The notes beneath the pieces were generated by a model. It searched no databases and had not been told where the DNA came from. It saw only the letters and a list, made by a program, of their open reading frames with translations. Of a stretch of DNA of 64,000 nucleotides, positions 7,385 to 16,394 are shown piece after piece. Within the stretch, counting starts at the first letter, position 1, and each line of letters opens with the position of its first letter. This DNA is from Faucicola sp902506215 (GTDB lineage: Bacteria > Pseudomonadota > Gammaproteobacteria > Pseudomonadales > Moraxellaceae). The position numbers were made by a program, and so were the translations under genes. The DNA is taken from assembly GCA_016888885.1 (NCBI GenBank), contig CP069437.1, positions 2,046,001 to 2,110,000 on the forward strand, read 5' to 3'.

Positions 7385-8110
7385 GTGAGTTTGAAGCAAC
7401 AATTATTTAATCGTTATTTAGCAATAGTAAAAGAAAATCAAGAGTTTTTAGACAGCACTTTAGGTATAGAAAAATTATCTAAACTATTTTTAACGCCTGT
7501 AACTGATAACTATGAAAGCGCAAAAAATAAAATTATGATAGTTGGTAGAGAGACAAATGATTGGCTGACCAGCAATAAGCAGTTCAATTCCAACGTTTAC
7601 GATGAAGATTATATCCAAAAATTAATGGATAAAAGTCATAATTACTTTGTTAAAACAATGGATGGCTCACAAGCGCAAGGTGCAGGTTTTTTTAATTTTC
7701 TAAAGAAAATAGCAAATAAAAGTGGTAAGGAAGGTTTGCTTTGGTCGAATGTGTATGCTTTTGATTATGATAAAGGGCACATTAATAACTCAAAAAATAA
7801 AAATTTAATTAATGGTGTTGTAAAAATTTCTGAAGAATTATTAAAAGCCCAAATTGAAATTTTAAAACCCGATTATATTATTTTTGCAACGGGTAATGAA
7901 GGTGTACAAGCTCGAAGACAGTATTTTCCAAATGATAAATTAACGGATAAGAAACCATTTGAAGGTTTCAAAGTTGAAGATTTATGGTCTTTTAAGTTGC
8001 CAGATAATGATGCTATCTGTTATAGACTACATCATCCATCTGCTTGGGGTAAAAAAAGAAAAAATGAAATTGAAAGCTACTTGATAGATTTATTACCGAG
8101 CAAAGAATAA
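7385..8110 (+). CDS. Uracil-DNA glycosylase-fold family protein (atypical)
   Basis: The 241-residue protein has the order of motifs of the UDG superfamily: 'IMIVGRETNDW' (50-60) at the place of the GExPG water-activating loop, 'LLWSNVYAF' (118-126) like the family 'L.NVVK', 'ILKPDYIIFATGNEG' (159-173) like 'LKP..I..LG..A', and 'YRLHHPSAW' (213-221) like the DNA-inserting 'HPS' loop. The usual GExPG motif is replaced by GRETNDW, so ordinary uracil excision is doubtful. The GTG at 7385 is preferred over the GTG at 7376 because AAGG lies 8-11 nt upstream. It shares the AT-rich composition of the gene before it and the two appear to form one transferred unit. A DNA or nucleic-acid binding role is inferred, not shown. 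Confidence 0.68.
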   Translation: MSLKQQLFNRYLAIVKENQEFLDSTLGIEKLSKLFLTPVTDNYESAKNKIMIVGRETNDWLTSNKQFNSNVYDEDYIQKLMDKSHNYFVKTMDGSQAQGAGFFNFLKKIANKSGKEGLLWSNVYAFDYDKGHINNSKNKNLINGVVKISEELLKAQIEILKPDYIIFATGNEGVQARRQYFPNDKLTDKKPFEGFKVEDLWSFKLPDNDAICYRLHHPSAWGKKRKNEIESYLIDLLPSKE

Positions 8111-8136
8111 AAATTCATCATAAAGGAAAAATCAAA

Positions 8137-8796
8137 ATGCAATTTGCCATTATCGGACTGGGTGTTTTTGGTATTACCTGTGCTAAAGAGCTTGAAAAAC
8201 TGGGCAACCAAGTCCTAGCGATTGATATTGATGAAAAACTGGTCGATGACATCAGTGAATATGTCACCCGTGCCGTGATTGCTGACGCCACCGACAAAGA
8301 CACCATAGAAGAGCTTGACCTTGCAAGTTTCGACGGGGTGCTCGTCAGCATTGGTGATAACCTTGAAGCCAGCTTGCTATGTACACTCAACCTACTAAGC
8401 CTGAACGTACAAAACCTATGGGTGAAAGCCAAAGCCGACTCCCATCACCAAATCCTAAAAAGCTTAGGCGTGAACAATATTATTCACCCCGAACAAGACA
8501 TGGGGATTCGTATTGCCCAAAAAATGAACTATCCGATGGTCAAACAATACATGGCATTGGGTGACGAGCAGTTTTTGGTTCGCCTAGACCCGCCTGAGCA
8601 GTGGCGAGGGCATCCGTGGTCGGATGTACAACATAGCCATCCTGATATTATCTTTATCATGCTAAAACGCAACCAGCAAATCTTTAACCAATTACCCGAT
8701 GGCTTTTTCTTTCAAGGTGGGGATAAATTGGTGGTAGGGGGCGATACCCAAGCGCTGCGTCGCCTTGCCAAAGCCATTCGGCAAACGGCTATTTAA
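8137..8796 (+). CDS. ktrA: K+ uptake regulatory subunit KtrA (TrkA-N/RCK)
   Basis: Cytosolic RCK gating ring subunit that binds nucleotides and controls the KtrB channel. A Rossmann RCK_N domain (1-130) starts with 'FAIIGLGVFGITCAKEL' (GxGxxG), followed by 'IDIDEKLVDDI' with the acidic strand end and 'DATDKDTIEELD'. An RCK_C domain follows (about 140-219). The length of 219 is normal for KtrA and half that of TrkA, which carries two such units. The gene lies directly upstream of ktrB with a 37-nt gap. A clear AAAGGA precedes the ATG. Confidence 0.9.
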   Translation: MQFAIIGLGVFGITCAKELEKLGNQVLAIDIDEKLVDDISEYVTRAVIADATDKDTIEELDLASFDGVLVSIGDNLEASLLCTLNLLSLNVQNLWVKAKADSHHQILKSLGVNNIIHPEQDMGIRIAQKMNYPMVKQYMALGDEQFLVRLDPPEQWRGHPWSDVQHSHPDIIFIMLKRNQQIFNQLPDGFFFQGGDKLVVGGDTQALRRLAKAIRQTAI

Positions 8797-8833
8797 CCCA
8801 CCACTCACGTAAAAAAGGTAATTAGGTGTAGAT

Positions 8834-10231
8834 ATGCCGTTTCGTGAAGTCAAAAAAGACGCCAAACCAAAGTTTGTTGATAAATCAAAACCCAGTACTC
8901 ACGACCCAGAGCCGCCTACCAAACAGGGACTGCAGTTGTCATCGCCTGCGATTTTGTCCTTGGGGTTTTTAGCGTTAATCGTGATGGGTACGGTTTTGTT
9001 GTCATTGCCAATCGCAACGATTCAACCGATTAGTATCCTAGCTGCAGCCTTTACCGCGACGTCTGCGGTGACCGTCACGGGGCTAAATGTCGTAGATACC
9101 GCCAACTATACCACGTTTGGACAACTGGTGATAGCCGCGCTGATTCAATTTGGCGGTCTAGGCTTTATGACCTTTGCAATTTTGGTATTGACCAGTTTGC
9201 AAGGTAAAATGGGATTATCAGGCTCCATCACGGCGCAAGAAGCGTTGGGTACCCATAGCAACCAGATTGGCAGTACAGCCAAAGCGGTAATCAAAATTGC
9301 CTTTATCACCGAGAGCTTGGGTTTTTTAGGGTTAACGCTATTTTTAGCACCGCTAAAAGGGCTAAAAGATGCGATGTATGAAGCGTTTTTTCTGTGTATC
9401 TCAGCATTTAACAATGCAGGTTTTGCGCTAAATGGCAACAATATGACTGCCTATGTGCACCAGCCGATGATTAGTTTTATCATAAGTTTGCTGATTATCA
9501 CAGGCGGTATCGGGTTTTTGGTGATTTTAGATATCATCAAACACAAGCGCTGGCAAAAATTTACCCTGCACACCAAGGTCATGATTTTGGGCACGTTAGC
9601 GCTCAATATCATTGGTTGTATGATGTATTGGTTACTTGAGCGTCATAACGCCAAAACCATTGGCGGATTGAGCGAAGCTGGGCAGTGGTTTGCGTCTTGG
9701 TTTATGGCGGTGACGTCACGTACCGCAGGTTTTAATAATATTGATTATAGCCAAGTGACAGATGCCAGTACGTTATTGACCTTTATATTGATGTTTATTG
9801 GTGCAGGCTCAATGTCCACAGGTGGCGGTATCAAAATCGGTACCTTTGTGGTTATCCTAGCATCGACTAGGGCATATTTGCGTCAGCACCCGCAAGTGAC
9901 GATTTTTCATCGTGCTATCTCTGATCACTTGGTAAAAAAATCGTTTGCGGTGATGAGCACCTCGATTTTGATGATTGCTTTAGCGGCATTTATTTTAACC
10001 ATATGTGAGCCAGAAGGGCACTTGGTTGATATTTTATTTGAAGTGATATCGGCATCGGCAACAGTCGGGTTATCGCGAAATTTCACCCCGACCTTGAGTG
10101 AGCCTGGGCAATGTGTGATTATGTTTATGATGTATATGGGGCGTCTTGGACCGTTAACCTTGGCGTATTTTATTGCCACCCCTAAACCGACCCGTATTCG
10201 TTATCCTGAGACCCATACCCTTGTTGGTTGA
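8834..10231 (+). CDS. ktrB: K+ transporter subunit KtrB (TrkH family)
   Basis: Inner membrane potassium channel-like transporter with four M1-P-M2 repeats. The four selectivity-filter segments are visible: 'SAVTVTGLNV', 'AFNNAGFAL', 'SRTAGFNNID' and 'SATVGLSRN', each with the conserved filter glycine. A basic, proline-rich cytosolic N-terminus of about 38 residues precedes the first membrane helix 'AILSLGFLALIVMGTVLL'. The 465-residue length is normal. Together with the adjacent ktrA it forms a complete Na+-coupled Ktr-type K+ uptake system. The start ATG lies 37 nt after ktrA. Confidence 0.93.
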   Translation: MPFREVKKDAKPKFVDKSKPSTHDPEPPTKQGLQLSSPAILSLGFLALIVMGTVLLSLPIATIQPISILAAAFTATSAVTVTGLNVVDTANYTTFGQLVIAALIQFGGLGFMTFAILVLTSLQGKMGLSGSITAQEALGTHSNQIGSTAKAVIKIAFITESLGFLGLTLFLAPLKGLKDAMYEAFFLCISAFNNAGFALNGNNMTAYVHQPMISFIISLLIITGGIGFLVILDIIKHKRWQKFTLHTKVMILGTLALNIIGCMMYWLLERHNAKTIGGLSEAGQWFASWFMAVTSRTAGFNNIDYSQVTDASTLLTFILMFIGAGSMSTGGGIKIGTFVVILASTRAYLRQHPQVTIFHRAISDHLVKKSFAVMSTSILMIALAAFILTICEPEGHLVDILFEVISASATVGLSRNFTPTLSEPGQCVIMFMMYMGRLGPLTLAYFIATPKPTRIRYPETHTLVG

Positions 10232-10429
10232 GTTGGTAAATTTGGATAAGCCGGCTAATTTAACAGGATTCGCGAGGTGGTAAATACCAAGCAAGACCTT
10301 TAGACAGCGATTGATGTACCTAAAATACCGAAAACTCAAGATACTGAAAACCTAAGGAAGCTATTGCCAAATCGTGTATGATGATTGTCTACAACGGGTG
10401 AATTGAGCGATTTAGTAAGTTTTAAGGTT

Positions 10430-11140
10430 ATGAGTAGTTATATTTTAGATACAGAAGCGCATGGATTGGTTGAGCCACATGCGACCGAAATCGCCTACAT
10501 TGGCGTGGTGTTTAGCCCAGCAGGCGAGCTGATACTACAGACCCACAACGCCTTTGAGCAGCGCTTTAACCCACACAAAAAAATTACTTTGGGTAGCCAA
10601 GCCATCACAGGGATTTTTGACGACGATGTGGCAGACAAGCCGCCGCATACTGATTTTCAGTTACCAAAAGACTGCGAGTATCTCATTGGGCACAATATCG
10701 ACTTTGATGCTGAAGTGCTCACCAATGCTGACTGTGATTTGTCGAGCATTAAGCGTATTTGCACTTTGGCACTGGCGCGGCATTTTTTTCCGCAGTTAGA
10801 TAGCCATAGTTTAGGTGCGCTACTGTGTTTTTTTGAGCCGCAGGTTGCCAAGAAAAATATCAAATTCGCGCATGGTGCCAAATACGATATTTGGTTTACC
10901 TTTTTGGTCTTAAAAGCTATCTGCTATCAGCATCGCATCACCGATATGGCACAGCTGTATCAAGCCAGTGAACATGCCCGAAAACCCACGGTAATGCGCT
11001 TTGGCAAACATAAAGGGGTTGCTATTAAAGACTTGCCGCCTGATTATGTCGATTGGCTGCTCAAACAAGCTGACCTTGACCCGTATTTACACCTTGCGCT
11101 CACCGAACATAGCGCAGGCAATCATGGCAATCTTCTATGA
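10430..11140 (+). CDS. ExoX-like 3'-5' exonuclease with C-terminal DUF3820 domain
   Basis: DEDD-family exonuclease. The ATG at 10430 (236 residues, AAGG just upstream) is preferred to the TTG at 10385. Exo I carries D7 and E9 in 'ILDTEAHGL', Exo II is in 'LIGHNIDFDAEVL', and Exo III is in 'AHGAKYDIWFTFLVL', where 'H...D' supports the DEDDh type. A DUF3820-like tail follows: 'MRFGKHKGVAIKDLPPDYVDWLLKQ' region (about 194-218), common at the end of ExoX-type proteins. The role is probably single-stranded DNA trimming in repair or recombination. It stands alone, convergent with hemJ. Confidence 0.85.
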   Translation: MSSYILDTEAHGLVEPHATEIAYIGVVFSPAGELILQTHNAFEQRFNPHKKITLGSQAITGIFDDDVADKPPHTDFQLPKDCEYLIGHNIDFDAEVLTNADCDLSSIKRICTLALARHFFPQLDSHSLGALLCFFEPQVAKKNIKFAHGAKYDIWFTFLVLKAICYQHRITDMAQLYQASEHARKPTVMRFGKHKGVAIKDLPPDYVDWLLKQADLDPYLHLALTEHSAGNHGNLL

Positions 11141-11184
11141 TTGAACGCTTGCGCTATGATTTAACCCATGAAGTGCCAAAATGA

Positions 11185-11628
11185 TTACGCGCCAAATTGC
11201 GGTTTAACAATCACCAAAATCACCACGGCGACTAAAATAAACACAGGCACCTCATTAAACCACCGCCAAAAAACATGGGTTTTATAGTTAGGGTTATCAA
11301 TCAATTTTAAGCGAAATCGACCACAAGCTACATGATATACCGTCAACGCAATGACGCAGACCAGCTTGATATGTAGCCAAACTTGGGTTTTATAACTGTC
11401 CCAATTGGGTAGCAACATACACAAGCCAAAAATCCAAGTGGCAATCATCGCAGGTGTCATGATGCCGCGATACAGTTTACGCTCCATCAATGCAAATCGC
11501 TCTTGACTGATTTTATCGGCACTCATGGCATGATACACAAACAAGCGTGGTAGATAAAAAATCGCGGCAAACCAACACACCAATGAAATCACATGCCAGG
11601 CTTTAAACCATAAAAAATATTCTGTCAT
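11185..11628 (-). CDS. hemJ: Protoporphyrinogen IX oxidase HemJ
   Basis: Integral membrane heme-biosynthesis enzyme that oxidises protoporphyrinogen IX to protoporphyrin IX. The 147-residue protein has four hydrophobic helices, the N-terminal 'WFKAWHVISLVCWFAAIFYLPR' region with the conserved His and Trp, 'YRGIMTPAMIATWIFG', 'WLHIKLVCVIALTVYH' and a final helix. The length is standard for HemJ (UPF0093). Acinetobacter and its relatives use HemJ in place of HemG or HemY, which fits the family assigned here. It is transcribed leftward, 106 nt from bioF. Confidence 0.9.
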   Translation of the reverse strand: MTEYFLWFKAWHVISLVCWFAAIFYLPRLFVYHAMSADKISQERFALMERKLYRGIMTPAMIATWIFGLCMLLPNWDSYKTQVWLHIKLVCVIALTVYHVACGRFRLKLIDNPNYKTHVFWRWFNEVPVFILVAVVILVIVKPQFGA

Positions 11629-11734
11629 TGCTTACCCCGATGATGATGCAGCTCAACAAGCTTACCCAAAATAAGCTTATTCTAAATCAGCTTACTCTAA
11701 ACAACCTTGCCCTAAAAAAGTCTACAAATAGCCG

Positions 11735-12886
11735 TTATTTTAAAGTTTGCATGACAGTAAGTAAATCCGAGATTTGTTGTTCACTATGACGAGCACTCAC
11801 GCAAAAGCGTAGCCGTGCTGTACCTACCGGCACCGTGGGTGGACGGATGGCTGACACCCAAAAACCGCGAGATTTTAACGCGTTGGCAAGCTGCAGGGTT
11901 CTATCATTATTGCCAATGACCACAGGAATAATGGCTGTGGTCGGTATTTGATTATCAATAGCTACTTGCCAATTTTGCTGCAATAGCCCTTGACTGAGCT
12001 GTTTGATGTTGGCAAGCAATTGATCGCTGCGCAAAGTATCGGTGTGCGACATGGCTATGCTGGTTTTAGTCACGCTGGCAAGTACAGGGGGCATCGCCGT
12101 GGTATAAATAAATGAACGGGCAAAATTGGTCACATAGTCAATCAGCTCACTCGAACCTGCGACAAATGCGCCACTGGTACCTATCGCTTTACCAAAGGTG
12201 CCGATATAGATATCCGCTTGCGGTTGGGCTTTTTTATAAGCTTGATAGGGCAGCCCAAAACCGTGGGCATCATCTACCATCAAGGCGCATTCATAGCGAG
12301 TAGCTAACGCATGCAGCGCATCCAAATCGGCAATGGTGCCATCCATACTAAAAATATGATCGGTGACAATTAGCTTTTGCTTAGCGCTACTTTGCGAAAG
12401 CAGCTGCTCTAATTGGCTATAATTGCGATGCCCAAAACGCATGATTTTGGCACGGCTAAGGATTGCCCCATCGACAATGGACGCATGGTTGAGCTTATCG
12501 CTAAAAATCACGCTGTCTTTACCACACAACGCTTGAATCACACCGACATTTGCCATATACCCTGTGCTAAAAGTTAATGCCCGTTCATAGCCTGTCGCTT
12601 GGGCAAGGGTGGTATCCAATTGTTCATGCCAAAGCGTATGCCCCGTAATCAGGTGCGACGCGCCACTACCGACTTGCTGGATGGTTTTTGCAGCTTGGCT
12701 AAACGCTTGTATGAGCTGCGGGTCGGTGGCAAGTCCCAAATAATCGTTGCTGGCAAAGTTGACGTAAGTTTTGCCATCTATGTCAATGGTGGGCGTCACG
12801 CCATGACGAATGGGTGTCAGTTGACGATACAGGTCTTTTTGGCGCTGTTCATCAAGGGCTGATTGAAGGGAAAAATTGACTAACAT
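11735..12886 (-). CDS. bioF: 8-amino-7-oxononanoate synthase BioF
   Basis: PLP-dependent enzyme that condenses pimeloyl-ACP with L-alanine, the first ring-building step of biotin synthesis. At 383 residues it has the normal length for an alpha-oxoamine synthase. The PLP lysine is K233 in 'GTFGKAIGTSGAFV'; 'DDAHGFG' holds the cofactor-nitrogen Asp, and 'GSGASHLITGHT' and 'SNDYLGLA' are typical of BioF. It lies downstream of bioB on the same strand, but a strong terminator separates them, so bioF needs its own promoter or readthrough. Confidence 0.95.
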   Translation of the reverse strand: MLVNFSLQSALDEQRQKDLYRQLTPIRHGVTPTIDIDGKTYVNFASNDYLGLATDPQLIQAFSQAAKTIQQVGSGASHLITGHTLWHEQLDTTLAQATGYERALTFSTGYMANVGVIQALCGKDSVIFSDKLNHASIVDGAILSRAKIMRFGHRNYSQLEQLLSQSSAKQKLIVTDHIFSMDGTIADLDALHALATRYECALMVDDAHGFGLPYQAYKKAQPQADIYIGTFGKAIGTSGAFVAGSSELIDYVTNFARSFIYTTAMPPVLASVTKTSIAMSHTDTLRSDQLLANIKQLSQGLLQQNWQVAIDNQIPTTAIIPVVIGNNDRTLQLANALKSRGFWVSAIRPPTVPVGTARLRFCVSARHSEQQISDLLTVMQTLK

Positions 12887-12924
12887 ACTGTTGAACTCTG
12901 TTAAGGCATCGTTAAAGCATCTAA

Positions 12925-12949
12925 GAAAAAACCGCCACTTCGGCGGTTT
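12925..12949 (-). terminator. Intrinsic terminator after bioB
   Basis: A perfect 8-bp stem AAACCGCC/GGCGGTTT (12929-12936 with 12942-12949) with a 5-nt loop. Read leftward it is followed by a run of T. It lies just after the bioB stop and before bioF. Confidence 0.85.
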
Positions 12950-12958
12950 GTTGGGCTA

Positions 12959-14029
12959 TTAAACGACAGCCAAACTCCCGATGCGACCATTCATCGCGTT
13001 GGTTACCGGGATTTGTCTAGGCTCGGCTTTCTCAACCGTCAAGCCTAAATCGGCAATCAACTGATCATCATGGTTGGTGGTAGCATTGTCGGTAGTCAAT
13101 AAACGATTCCCATAAAAGAACGAATTGGCACCTGCCATAAACAGCATGGCTTGCTCGGCATCGGTTAGGCCTTCACGACCTGCGGCAATACGCACATAGC
13201 TGGTTGGGCAAGCAAGGCGCGTGACAGCAATGGTGCGAATCCACTCAAGCACAGGCAAGCGCGTGCCTTGCAGCTGATCTGCAATCGGCGTGCCTTCAAT
13301 CGGTACCAGCATATTGATTGGGACTGATTCAGGGGGTTTTGGCAGATTAGCCAATTCTGTCAGCAGGTCGATGCGGTCATCACGACTTTCACCCATACCG
13401 ATGATACCGCCTGAGCAAATATTAATGCCTGCTTGGCGCACATGGTCAAGGGTAGTTAGACGGTCATCATAACTACGGGTGGAAACGATATGGTCATAGT
13501 ACTCGCGTGAGGTATCAAGGTTATGGTTGTAGTAATCCAGTCCCGCTTCAGCAAGTACTTGCGCTTGGTTACCCGATAACATGCCAAGCGTCATACAGGT
13601 TTCTAACCCCAATGCTTTGACTTCTTTAATCAGCTCAACCACATAGGGCATATCTTTATCGTTTGGGTGCTTCCATGCTGCACCCATACAAAAACGGCTA
13701 GAGCCAGCGGCTTTGGCTTTTTTGGCCTCGATAATCGCTTTTTGTACTTCGATTTTCTTTTCAGGTTGTAAGTCGGTGCTATGATGTCCTGACTGTGAGC
13801 AATAGCCGCAATCTTCAGGACAATTGCCTGTTTTTATTGATAGCAGGGTACTGACTTGTACCGCATTGGGTGGAAAGTGTTCGCGAAGTTTGTTTTGCGC
13901 GAGCAACAGTAAATCCATCAAAGGTAGTTCAAACCAAGCTTGGATTTGCTCGCGAGTTGGGCGGATTTGGGTGGTCAGTGTGGTGCCAATCGGTTGCTCT
14001 GATTGTTGAGTTGTTAATAAGTCTGCCAT
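12959..14029 (-). CDS. bioB: Biotin synthase BioB
   Basis: Radical-SAM enzyme that inserts sulfur into dethiobiotin. The longest frame starts at 14104, but the ATG at 14029 (356 residues, 'MADLLTTQQS') fits the family length and leaves an AGGA upstream. The radical-SAM cluster cysteines are C70, C74 and C77 in 'GNCPEDCGYC'. The [2Fe-2S] ligands lie in 'RFCMGAA', 'ETCMTLG' and 'NICSGGIIGMGE', with the conserved Arg in the C-terminal 'YVRIAAGRE'. bioA, bioD and bioC are not in the window. Confidence 0.96.
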   Translation of the reverse strand: MADLLTTQQSEQPIGTTLTTQIRPTREQIQAWFELPLMDLLLLAQNKLREHFPPNAVQVSTLLSIKTGNCPEDCGYCSQSGHHSTDLQPEKKIEVQKAIIEAKKAKAAGSSRFCMGAAWKHPNDKDMPYVVELIKEVKALGLETCMTLGMLSGNQAQVLAEAGLDYYNHNLDTSREYYDHIVSTRSYDDRLTTLDHVRQAGINICSGGIIGMGESRDDRIDLLTELANLPKPPESVPINMLVPIEGTPIADQLQGTRLPVLEWIRTIAVTRLACPTSYVRIAAGREGLTDAEQAMLFMAGANSFFYGNRLLTTDNATTNHDDQLIADLGLTVEKAEPRQIPVTNAMNGRIGSLAVV

Positions 14030-14646
14030 GACAGCTATAATCCTAATTAAAACAAAGCTTAAAATGATAAAAGGTGTCTCATCATACCAAAAAAAAACAA
14101 CCACCTAAAGCAGAATTCACACGAAAATCGATAAAAACGTTGTCAAGCAAACGCTAACAGCAAACCTTGATAATAAAAGGCTTCAAGGCTATGATGACAA
14201 ATAGATATATCATCGACAAATAACGATACCATATAAATGGCCACCAAAACGACTACCAACTTTTAGATGGTTTATTTTTGCCTAATCCATCAGTCAATCA
14301 GTCAGTAATGTAGGCAGCCGAAATTGATAAATCCCTCAAAACAGGCTTACCATGACAACATGGCGTTACTTGAAAAAATGGCTTAAACGCCGAACTTATA
14401 CCTATCCAAAATTTTATAACAATTTTAGCGGTTTTACAGGTAATTCAAATAGGGACATTGCCATATTTCTAAACTGTACGGGTTTGACGGCAAAAATCAC
14501 GGTAGCTACAGGCTAATAATCTCAACGGTTTCATTTGTTAAGCGCATGATAGGCGCGAAATACTTCATTGTTACATACAGTGAGCGTTTGACGTATTATT
14601 TTTATTAAGCGGGGCTATAGAGAAAAAATGATAAGCAGAGAAACAA
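14030..14646. other. 617-bp intergenic region between bioB and the araC-type gene
   Basis: It begins with the bioB leader, then one copy of a 21-bp repeat (14090-14110) that looks like half of a terminator. The rest is AT-rich with no recognisable gene. A 54-codon ORF (14352-14516) has no ribosome binding site and is not called. The segment from about 14111 belongs to the cassette flanked by the repeat. Confidence 0.4.
14090..14110. repeat. Direct repeat flanking the araC-eamA cassette, left copy
   Basis: Eight A followed by CAACCACCTAAAG, identical over 21 bp to 16395-16415. Here it lacks the right half of the hairpin that completes a terminator in the other copy, so it looks like a remnant. 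Confidence 0.7.
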
Positions 14647-15351
14647 ATGATAAACACGCTCTCAGTTAGATCCTATAGTCATCAAACCAAAGGGCATTCT
14701 CATAACTTTCATCAAATTGTTTTACCGCTTCGAGGCGTTATAAACATTGAGGTTGAAAACTATATTGGTAAAGTTACACCAAGGGAATGTGTTGTAATCA
14801 AAGCATACGAAGAACATTATTTTAATGCTGAAGAAAATGCAAAATTCATTGTGGTTGATACAGATTTTTTACCAGATCATATTCTTGATTCGGAAAAAAT
14901 TGTCTTTTCAATCAGCTCAACATTATTATTATTTTTAGAGTTCGCTGAAAGTCAGTTAAAGAACCAAGTTCATACTGAAATTGAAACATTGATGTTTACT
15001 ACTTTCTACAGACTGTTAGAAGAACAACAATTATTTGTTCAGTATGACCATAGAATTAGAGAGGTCGTGGACTATATTAATAACAATCTTTCTCATAACT
15101 TATCGATAGAAGCTTTAGCAAATATTGCTTGTTTGAGTGCTACCCAGTTTAAAAAGAACTTTAAGTCACAGACGGGTCAGACAGTAACTGCGTACATTAC
15201 AGAGCTGAGAATGCAAAAAGCCCAAGCTTTATTACTACATACTGATTCCCCCATTGCTATCATTGCTGAATTAGTGGGTTACACGAATGTCAGCGCATTT
15301 AGTCGCCGTTTCTCAAAGTATTTCGGTATCCCACCTTCTAGAATTTTCTAA
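14647..15351 (+). CDS. AraC-family transcriptional regulator
   Basis: The 234-residue protein has an N-terminal cupin-like sensing region ('GHSHNFHQIVLPLRGVINIEV' type, about 15-95) and a C-terminal AraC double helix-turn-helix (about 140-234). The first HTH is in 'LSIEALANIACLSATQFKKNF' and the second in 'PIAIIAELVGYTNVSAFSRRF', ending with the typical 'YFGIPPSRIF'. The gene is AT-rich and lies 101 nt upstream of an EamA-type exporter in the same direction; it probably controls that exporter. The His-rich start ('HSHNFHQ') is common in AraC-type cupins. The ligand cannot be told. Confidence 0.88.
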   Translation: MINTLSVRSYSHQTKGHSHNFHQIVLPLRGVINIEVENYIGKVTPRECVVIKAYEEHYFNAEENAKFIVVDTDFLPDHILDSEKIVFSISSTLLLFLEFAESQLKNQVHTEIETLMFTTFYRLLEEQQLFVQYDHRIREVVDYINNNLSHNLSIEALANIACLSATQFKKNFKSQTGQTVTAYITELRMQKAQALLLHTDSPIAIIAELVGYTNVSAFSRRFSKYFGIPPSRIF

Positions 15352-15452
15352 GTAAAACGCGTCTGAGTAATCAACAAAACCGTCCAATCTGCAAAATCCA
15401 ATATCAATAGCCCTCTATAATAGTATTATTCAATATAACCTTGAGAGTATTT

Positions 15453-16358
15453 ATGATGTTTCAGGTGAAATCCAGTTTGAGCGCTATTGTATTTGTAGTG
15501 ATTGCTAGTATTCTTTGGGGTACAACAGGGACTGTATCCGCTTTAACCCCTGATGTCAGTCCCTTAGCAACGGGTGCATTTGCCATGGGTGTGGCTGGTA
15601 TACTGCTAGTAGTAAACGCTATACAACACATCGTTCATGATAAGATAAAATTAACTTCTCAGCTTAAGGTCTTATTAGTAGGAGCGATATGTATTGTCAT
15701 TTACCCATTAGCCTTTTATTCTTCTATGCGTCTAGCGGGTGTCGCTATCGGAACGGTTATCACAATTGCTAGCGCGCCATTTTTTACGGTCATGATGGAG
15801 CGTCTAATCAGCAATAAAAAGATTAATAAAAAATGGGTAGTAAGTTTTCTATTTGGTGCCGTGGGTGTCAGTTTACTGACTATAGGGCAAACTAAAAATA
15901 TTGACTTAGATATAGGGGCGAACAATCAAAAATGGGGAATATTACTAGGTTTGATTGCAGGATTAACGTATGCCACGTACTCGTGGTCAGCACGGCAACT
16001 GATAGAGACAGGCGTAAACGCTAAATCTGCCATGGCAAGTATGTTTGGTCTCTCCGCAATCGTATTGTTACCGTCATTACTGTTTACAGGCGATAACCTA
16101 TTTTTAGATGGTAAACATATAGCAGTTGCTTTATACATGGCAATTGCACCAATGTTTATAGGGTATTTACTTTTTGGTCAAGCACTGAAAGTCATTGAGG
16201 CGAGCCAAGCGACGTTAATTACATTATTGGAGCCTATCGTAGCAACGATACTTGCGGTTATTGTAGTTGGAGAGGTTTTCTCTCCTATTGGTTGGTTGGG
16301 TATGTTGCTAATGATTATTTGTCTTTTACTACAAATAGGGGGCGCAAAATCAAGTTAA
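15453..16358 (+). CDS. EamA/DMT superfamily transporter
   Basis: Ten-helix drug/metabolite transporter of the inner membrane. The ATG at 15453 (301 residues) replaces a TTG at 15441. Two EamA repeats are visible: the first opens with 'ASILWGTTGTVSAL' and ends near 'GVSLLTIGQTKN'; the second opens with 'WGILLGLIAGLTYATYSWSARQL' and closes with 'EPIVATILAVIVVGEVFSPIGWLG', the classic end of the second repeat. Substrates of this family range from amino acids and metabolites to drugs. It is linked to the araC-type gene upstream, and both lie between 21-bp direct repeats. Confidence 0.88.
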   Translation: MMFQVKSSLSAIVFVVIASILWGTTGTVSALTPDVSPLATGAFAMGVAGILLVVNAIQHIVHDKIKLTSQLKVLLVGAICIVIYPLAFYSSMRLAGVAIGTVITIASAPFFTVMMERLISNKKINKKWVVSFLFGAVGVSLLTIGQTKNIDLDIGANNQKWGILLGLIAGLTYATYSWSARQLIETGVNAKSAMASMFGLSAIVLLPSLLFTGDNLFLDGKHIAVALYMAIAPMFIGYLLFGQALKVIEASQATLITLLEPIVATILAVIVVGEVFSPIGWLGMLLMIICLLLQIGGAKSS

Positions 16359-16394
16359 TAAAACACAAACACAATACTAGCAAGACTTAAAGAC

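Noticed and set aside
14352..14516. 54-codon ORF upstream of the araC-type gene
   Set aside because: No Shine-Dalgarno, no recognisable pattern, and it lies in a putatively inserted AT-rich stretch.
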